Below, piece after piece: positions 29,849 through 34,806 of a stretch of 34,806 bases of DNA. Position 1 is the stretch's first letter; every line of letters begins with the position of its first letter. The DNA is taken from IMG/VR virus record IMGVR_UViG_3300035698_027242, positions 1 to 34,806 of that record; one strand, 5' to 3'. The stretch is from a virus. The notes below the pieces were generated by a model. It did no database searches and had not been told where the DNA came from. It saw nothing but the letters and a program-made list of their open reading frames with translations. A program made the translations under genes and the position numbers.

Positions 29849-31669
29849 ATGAGACTACCACTATACAAATACGCTGAAAAATTCCTATATGTGGAGCATG
29901 ATACTCCCTTTAGACTATTGAACAAATATATCGATAGGGATACTCAAAAAGAAGTTACGATTGATCTCCGTTATTTACAACCCATATTTAACGTCGATGC
30001 AAAATACCCTGAAGCAAGTCGAAATGTTGTCTATAATTGGGCTCGACAAACAGGTAAGTCTACATCTTCTGTTGGATTAGGAATATTGGAACAGGTATTA
30101 ATCCCCGGGTATAAATTGTTATTTATCCAACCTACAGGGGATCAAGTATCTAACATTAGCAACACCCGATATAAGAAAATGATTGAAGCTTCTCCTATTC
30201 TTAATAAAGTCTTTAAGCCGTCGGGAATGAACTATACCTGGCAGGTTAAACACCGTCAGCTTAAGAATGGATCAGAAGCATTTTTCCGTTCATGTTATAC
30301 TTCAGCGGATAGGATTCGAGGTTATTCAGCGTGGATGGTTCTCATCGATGAGTTACAAGATATACCTCTTCGAGCTATCCCTATTATTTTATCCACCCAG
30401 GATTATGCTCGACCGGATTTAAAGCGTAATATATTCTCAGGAACTCCGAAGTATGAATCAGGTATATTAACCACCATGTTTAACAACACGTGTGCGATGG
30501 AACCTCACACCCAATGTCAATCCTGTAAACATTGGAATTATCTAGACCGTAAAATTATAGGAAAAAACTCCTATATTTGTACAAAGTGTGGGAAACCTAT
30601 ATACCCACAGAATTATGATCATACTAAATTCTTTCCCATGAATCCTTCTAAACTAGACGTTCAATGGGGGTATAGAATCCCGCAGTTTATGTCGCCCATG
30701 AAACCCTTTAGAGCTATTAAAGCCAAATTAGAAGATCCCTTTTATACTTTGGATGATTTCGATAATGAAATATGTGCCTTACCATCAAAAGAAGGAAATG
30801 CTATCTTTACGAAGAAGGGGATGCAAGCCGTCTGTTATAAAGATGGATTTTTAACCTACGATGAAATTAAAAAAAAGTATGGGAATATACCTCTATATAT
30901 GTCAGTTGACTATGGGTCAGGAGAATTTAAACAATTTAGAAGTGGAAAAGTCTTATTTAAAGGATTTACGGTTATTATAATAGGTGGTTGGGTTAAAGGC
31001 AAATTAGTTATCTTTTACATGGAAAAATTATCGGGAGAAAAAGCCAGGGAATCCGAACAGCCTGAATATATTAATAAAATAGGAAGACGCTACCGGATTA
31101 AATTATGCGCTTCAGACTGGGGTTATGGCGCAGCTATCAACCGTATCCTAAAAGATAAATACAACTGGAGAAAAACTTATGGAGGGTCTGGAGACGGACC
31201 TGTATTATATGAATTTCAAAATATGAACACTCACTCTATTAAAGAAGTAATATGGAATCAAGATGCCAGCCATGGAGATGGACGGTTTATGATTAATAAA
31301 AATTGGTTAATTGGGAATTTAATCCATTACATGCTCCACCTTAAGAAGATCATCCTCCCTAAATGGGAGTGGATTTCTAATAAACCACGACCAAAGTTTT
31401 CTTTTGTAGATGATTTTTTAGGAATAAACCGTAAAATCGAAGACGGTAGAACTAGCTATTATCACTCCCAACCGGATGATACTCCGTTGAGTATGTCCTT
31501 GTTACTTCTAGTGGCTCTGCACGATATTCACGATATTGCACTTCCTAATCACGATGATTTGAGAAGTGTATTGAACCCAGAGTCGTTAAAAAACAAAGAA
31601 TTAGAGAAGGCGTTGAATGATCGACAGGCCTCTATATATAATGAGTTGCAATTTTCTGATTTAATCTAA
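29849..31669 (+). CDS. terL: Terminase large subunit, 606 aa
   Basis: This packaging motor has an ATPase followed by a nuclease. Walker A is ARQTGKS (65-71), Walker B VLIDEL (164-169) with Asp 167 and Glu 168, and the coupling motif SGTP (197-200). A zinc ribbon with C223, C226, C244 and C247 is inserted after the ATPase core. The RNase-H-type nuclease has acidic residues at D354 (MSVDYGSG), D423 (ASDWGYG) and D543/D544 (QPDDTPLS). All the catalytic parts look intact, and there is no intein here. Its start has an AAGGATATT site. Its stop overlaps the end of a minus-strand gene by 9 bases. Confidence 0.93.
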   Translation: MRLPLYKYAEKFLYVEHDTPFRLLNKYIDRDTQKEVTIDLRYLQPIFNVDAKYPEASRNVVYNWARQTGKSTSSVGLGILEQVLIPGYKLLFIQPTGDQVSNISNTRYKKMIEASPILNKVFKPSGMNYTWQVKHRQLKNGSEAFFRSCYTSADRIRGYSAWMVLIDELQDIPLRAIPIILSTQDYARPDLKRNIFSGTPKYESGILTTMFNNTCAMEPHTQCQSCKHWNYLDRKIIGKNSYICTKCGKPIYPQNYDHTKFFPMNPSKLDVQWGYRIPQFMSPMKPFRAIKAKLEDPFYTLDDFDNEICALPSKEGNAIFTKKGMQAVCYKDGFLTYDEIKKKYGNIPLYMSVDYGSGEFKQFRSGKVLFKGFTVIIIGGWVKGKLVIFYMEKLSGEKARESEQPEYINKIGRRYRIKLCASDWGYGAAINRILKDKYNWRKTYGGSGDGPVLYEFQNMNTHSIKEVIWNQDASHGDGRFMINKNWLIGNLIHYMLHLKKIILPKWEWISNKPRPKFSFVDDFLGINRKIEDGRTSYYHSQPDDTPLSMSLLLLVALHDIHDIALPNHDDLRSVLNPESLKNKELEKALNDRQASIYNELQFSDLI

Positions 31670-32032
31670 TAAACATCCGGGTATATCTTCAACATTATCT
31701 GTAGCAGTTTTTAGAACAAATCCTGAGCACCCCTGGATTTTATTATTTTTCTTTAAAGTTCGGGGGATTAATAAATCTTTTCGGGTTGGATTTAACTTAA
31801 CGGCTAGTCCAGCTACGGAAGCTGATACTATTAAAAATCTATTATCGACGGGTCGAGGAAGCCCCACAACATCTACCAATTTAACATTATAGATAGGCCA
31901 ATCACTAACTTTAGTAATAAAAGTAGTTTTACGTTTAATATAAGCATAATATTTAGAGGCTGGGATGGTCTTAGTTTTCTTCCCATTTTCTACTAAATCT
32001 ATGGAGTGGCCCGTACAATTAATAAATTCCAT
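31661..32032 (-). CDS. Minus-strand hypothetical protein, 123 aa
   Basis: This is a second lone minus-strand gene within the virion block. It contains GLPRPVDNRFLIVSASVAG followed by RKDLLIPR, then GCSGFV. The pattern L-P-x-P-(x)-IVS-x-x-VA-(x)-R-x-DL-x-x-P is one I have seen in small conserved proteins of phages and archaeal viruses whose role is unknown. The ATG at 32032 has only a moderate AAGGTTGG site. An AT-rich box (TATAAAATAG, minus strand, 32060-32051) could serve as promoter. It converges with the terminase and diverges from the 678-aa structural gene. Confidence 0.65.
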   Translation of the reverse strand: MEFINCTGHSIDLVENGKKTKTIPASKYYAYIKRKTTFITKVSDWPIYNVKLVDVVGLPRPVDNRFLIVSASVAGLAVKLNPTRKDLLIPRTLKKNNKIQGCSGFVLKTATDNVEDIPGCLLD

Positions 32033-32091
32033 TTATTCCAACCTTTTTTACTATTTTATATCAAAAAATTAAAATGATGTCAAGATTTTTA

Positions 32092-32104
32092 TATTATTTT
32101 ATAG
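32092..32104 (+). promoter_or_regulatory. Candidate late promoter box L4
   Basis: TATTATTTTATAG lies 36 bases before the 678-aa gene, at the same distance as box L3 from its gene. The leader also shares AAAAGGAGTACATA with that of the tail-appendage gene at 5827. Confidence 0.55.
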
Positions 32105-32140
32105 AAGACATCTTTCTCAAACCTATAAAAGGAGTACATA

Positions 32141-34177
32141 ATGTATGAAGATACTTCAAAATATTTAAAGTTAGGCAAAAAAATAGCCAGCTCTGTTTTA
32201 AGAGACCGAGCCGATATTAATGAGATAACAGCCAAAGTAGCCGAAGCGGAAGATTTATCCCTTCCAGAAGTAGAGGCAGTTGTATTCAAGACAAATAAAC
32301 TTATGGATGCAGTTCAGATGAAACGAGGAGCCTCAAAGAGTGAGTTATTTCCAGTTGCTGATTATAATGCTATAATTGATCTGTTGAATGATACTTCTAA
32401 AACAGCTTCTGCGGAGACTCAAATAGCTATAGACCGGAAGATATTAAAAACATTGGACAAAAACCCGTATTTTGATAAATATGCTAAATTAGGCCCTAAT
32501 TCTTTTGATAATACTTTGAATTATAAACATTCAGCTTCAGAGGCTTTACAGAATTATTACGACCAATTTGTAGAACTTAGAAAAGAAGCTGATGCCAATC
32601 GGATTAATCGTCAATCCAGGATTAAAGATTTATTTGAAGACTTATTTGATTCTATTCAAGAAGATTGTTATGAGGGTAAAAATTTACAAGATTTAAAATT
32701 AGCTATGGTTCTACAAACTCCCGTAAATCGGATTAAAGATATGGTAAATGTTTTTGATGCGTTGGAGGATAGGCTTCCCCGCCAGGCTAAGAAAATAGCT
32801 GGGGCAGATTTAGATACAGGGAGCGGAGTAGAACATTTAATAGGAACAGTCTCACACGCTACGACAAGCCCTGATCTACCAAAAGAAAATCCATCAGTTA
32901 TTCTTAAAATAATGGCCGACCCAGAACTAAAAAAAGAAGAAAAAATTATTTTTATTGCGGGTGACGACAAAACCATGCGAATATACGATGAACTAAAGAA
33001 TAATATTTTTGCGGAAAAAAGATTAGAAAAAACTTTTCAAGATTGTGAAGATGCTTCTGATTTTGTTAAAAAAATAAAATATCGTATAGTTAGTCATGAT
33101 GATATTCAATCTGAGATTAATAATACTATTCGTAATAGGATGGAAAATAAATTAAAAGATATTGAAGCCGAATTAAAACAAGCTTGTGTTGATGAGGTAG
33201 AAGAGCCGGAACAATACATCAAATTAAATTTAAATCATTTAAAAAAATATGCTCAAGCTTTATATAAGAAATCTACAAAAGAAACTTTTTCAGTTGATGA
33301 CTTAGAGAAAAAAATAGCTGAGTCTAAAAAACAATCAGAGGGAAGAGACCTGCCTGGATTCCAGACATCAGACTCAAATAATAAACTGCCAGAAGCAACT
33401 AAAGGCATAGATATAGAAGAAGCTGACAAAAATTTAGGTAATCCAAATAAAATACCTCCACCCCCCAGCCTACAACCTAATGGCGGTGCACCAAAACCTC
33501 CCACACCTCCTAAGCCACCCGAAGCTAAGAACGCTTCTAGTTCATTAGTCTATACTGCTACTATAAATGATAAAGAAGCATTCATAGGAGCCTTAGGAGC
33601 AGGATTAAGAACCGTCGGAAAAGTTATCGGGTCAGGGGTAGGAACCGTCGGTAAAGGTCTTGGTTCTGCTGGGAAAGCCGCTATAAAAGGTATTAGGTCT
33701 GCTGTAGCCGGTCCTGCCGTCTCTTTATCAAATAAATTATCTGATAATAAGGATAAACCAAACCCGGTTAAAAAACCTTCTGAAGTTAAACCAGTAACTA
33801 AAATTGGTTCAAATTCTTTAGTTTTTAAATCAAGATTGAATAAAGAAGAAGGCTTCGAGAATACAAAAACGGACCCAAAGAAGCAACCAAAACTTTCAAT
33901 AGACCAACGTATTTCTAATTTTAAGGATAAGACCCCCACCATACCACCCTTAAGACCTAATAAGGAAGCTGGGGGTAAAGCTATTCTACCGATGATATCA
34001 AAAGTTACCGAAACAATTGGTAAGGGGGTAAAAAAGGCCCCTCATGAATTAACCAACATAGGAAAAACGTTAAAGTCAAAAATTAATCCTGGGGTAATAG
34101 ACTTTGGAAAAAAAGTTATAAGTAAGAATTTAAGAAAAAATGTAAGTACTCATACCCCTACCCAGCCATTGGAGTAA
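32141..34177 (+). CDS. Virion structural protein with internal repeat, 678 aa
   Basis: No family is recognised. Residues 1-390 are helical and charged. A Pro-rich linker at about 435-460 (PPPPSLQPNGGAPKPPTPP) follows. A Gly/Ala-rich hydrophobic patch with basic residues (GALGAGLRTVGKVIGSGVG) lies at about 480-515. A segment of about 16 residues is repeated: S-S-S-L-V-Y-T-A-T-I-N-D-K-E-A-F and S-N-S-L-V-F-K-S-R-L-N-K-E-E-G-F, roughly 95 residues apart. KTAS, KNAS and KEAG tetrads occur. It resembles the 336-aa Gly-rich protein in style and could be an internal or ejected protein. The GGAGTACATA site supports the start. Confidence 0.65.
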   Translation: MYEDTSKYLKLGKKIASSVLRDRADINEITAKVAEAEDLSLPEVEAVVFKTNKLMDAVQMKRGASKSELFPVADYNAIIDLLNDTSKTASAETQIAIDRKILKTLDKNPYFDKYAKLGPNSFDNTLNYKHSASEALQNYYDQFVELRKEADANRINRQSRIKDLFEDLFDSIQEDCYEGKNLQDLKLAMVLQTPVNRIKDMVNVFDALEDRLPRQAKKIAGADLDTGSGVEHLIGTVSHATTSPDLPKENPSVILKIMADPELKKEEKIIFIAGDDKTMRIYDELKNNIFAEKRLEKTFQDCEDASDFVKKIKYRIVSHDDIQSEINNTIRNRMENKLKDIEAELKQACVDEVEEPEQYIKLNLNHLKKYAQALYKKSTKETFSVDDLEKKIAESKKQSEGRDLPGFQTSDSNNKLPEATKGIDIEEADKNLGNPNKIPPPPSLQPNGGAPKPPTPPKPPEAKNASSSLVYTATINDKEAFIGALGAGLRTVGKVIGSGVGTVGKGLGSAGKAAIKGIRSAVAGPAVSLSNKLSDNKDKPNPVKKPSEVKPVTKIGSNSLVFKSRLNKEEGFENTKTDPKKQPKLSIDQRISNFKDKTPTIPPLRPNKEAGGKAILPMISKVTETIGKGVKKAPHELTNIGKTLKSKINPGVIDFGKKVISKNLRKNVSTHTPTQPLE

Positions 34178-34183
34178 TTATAT

Positions 34184-34806
34184 ATGAATACTGACCGGAT
34201 GAAAAACACGCTGATGAAAATAGCTCAATTAAGCCATAAATTTATTCAAAAAAAAGATTTAGATGGCTTGAGCAAATTAGCAAGCTCCATTATTACTGAA
34301 GATAAACAAGCCAGGAAAATACTAGCTCATGGTATTAAGAAAAACTTAATTAAAATTGCATCTCAGACAAAAACAGCCAGCTCTAAGGTAGAAGATTGGA
34401 TGCGTGGCGAAACAACTCCCGTAGAACCTGCAGAAGCTCCTTCCGGGATTAATCCCAAACTATTAGGAGGAGGCTTAGTCGCCGGAATAGCGGGATTTCC
34501 TCTACTCTATAGTATGTATAAAAAAGGTAAAACTAAAAAAGAACATAAAAAAGTCTTAAATCAAGTTTTACAAGATCCTGCTTTTCATGGCAATCCTTTA
34601 GAAGCTATTCGGTTCTTTAAGAAAATACAAAAGTATTCTCCTACAATTGCTGAAGACCCAGATATGTCAAAAAATATTATGAAAGAATGGCATAGAATGG
34701 AAGGAAAATCAATTCAACCAGAGATGATAAAACAACTAATGGACACTGAAAAATCTAGTAATGAAAGTTTCTTCTCAAGGCACCCTTTTCTAACTACCAT
34801 GTTGGG
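34184..34806 (+). CDS. Virion-module protein, partial (first 207 aa)
   Basis: The gene starts 6 bases after the preceding stop and stays open to the right edge. The ribosome-binding site is weak (GGAG before the previous stop, TTGGAGTAATTATAT), consistent with coupling. The first 70 residues are helical and basic and contain KTAS. A hydrophobic Gly-rich segment (LLGGGLVAGIAGFPLLYSMY) occurs at about 90-109 and could enter a membrane. A helical charged part follows. It shares this layout with other proteins of the block. Product unknown. Confidence 0.6.
   Translation, partial: MNTDRMKNTLMKIAQLSHKFIQKKDLDGLSKLASSIITEDKQARKILAHGIKKNLIKIASQTKTASSKVEDWMRGETTPVEPAEAPSGINPKLLGGGLVAGIAGFPLLYSMYKKGKTKKEHKKVLNQVLQDPAFHGNPLEAIRFFKKIQKYSPTIAEDPDMSKNIMKEWHRMEGKSIQPEMIKQLMDTEKSSNESFFSRHPFLTTML

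Noticed and set aside
1-34806. Stop-codon reassignment, as in some large phages
   Set aside because: TAA, TAG (gene ending at 3006) and TGA (portal) all end genes at sensible places next to new starts.
1-34806. tRNA genes, CRISPR arrays, insertion sequences
   Set aside because: No cloverleaf-like intergenic sequence, no regularly spaced repeats and no transposase were seen. The intergenic gaps are accounted for by promoters, hairpins and leaders.

Overview
The window reads as part of a large double-stranded DNA tailed phage genome (or prophage). It is AT-rich, genes are tightly packed and often overlap by 1-20 bases, and most have strong Shine-Dalgarno sites of the AAGGAG or GGAGG type. Hallmark virion genes are present: a portal, a large terminase, a beta-helical tail appendage and a baseplate spike. 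There are no tRNA, rRNA or host metabolic genes. The genetic code looks standard, with TAA, TAG and TGA all ending genes. The host cannot be named from sequence. The strong ribosome-binding sites and low GC would suit a Bacillota-like host, but this is weak inference.

Region 1 (1-4898) is an accessory or early-type block. It is mostly on the minus strand: small acidic proteins, a short membrane peptide, a helical-repeat protein, an SbcC/RecF-type ATPase and its two small neighbours. A plus-strand pair encodes a pentapeptide-repeat-like protein and a DUF6927/DUF2958-like protein. Its transcripts start from a recurring two-box promoter, TTGCAAAA then about 14 bases then GG(C/T)ATAAGA. I count eight copies between 1049 and 5580.

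Region 2 (4899-5826) is a control region with almost no conventional genes. It holds divergent promoters, a 33-residue membrane peptide with twin GC-rich hairpins, and two promoter-to-terminator units that look like small RNAs, one of them a compact three-hairpin RNA.

Region 3 (5827-34806) is the virion block, nearly all plus strand. In order it carries a beta-helix appendage, several unrecognised virion-type proteins, a portal with a zinc ribbon, a giant fused RNA polymerase, a helicase, a baseplate spike, more structural proteins, a putative DNA-binding protein next to the large terminase, and further structural proteins running off the right edge. Four transcription units here begin 36-41 bases after a different, single-box motif (consensus TAT[AT][AC]TTT[CT][AT]TAG). 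This is a candidate late promoter. A near copy faces the minus-strand gene at 14159-14437.

The outstanding feature is the 3058-codon ORF at 14870-24046. It is a bacterial-type RNA polymerase with the beta and beta-prime parts fused in one chain and interrupted by three inteins of 313, 400 and 300 residues. They sit in three pieces of the catalytic centre: the beta GDK-x-x-x-RHG-x-K motif, directly after the metal-binding DFDGD, and inside the trigger loop. After splicing, a 2045-residue polymerase would remain. All three inteins have LAGLIDADG-like remnants that appear to lack catalytic acids, so they look immobile yet retained. The helicase just downstream and the virion genes on both sides suggest the polymerase may be packaged in the particle, or may drive late transcription. 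Its activity would depend on three splicing events.
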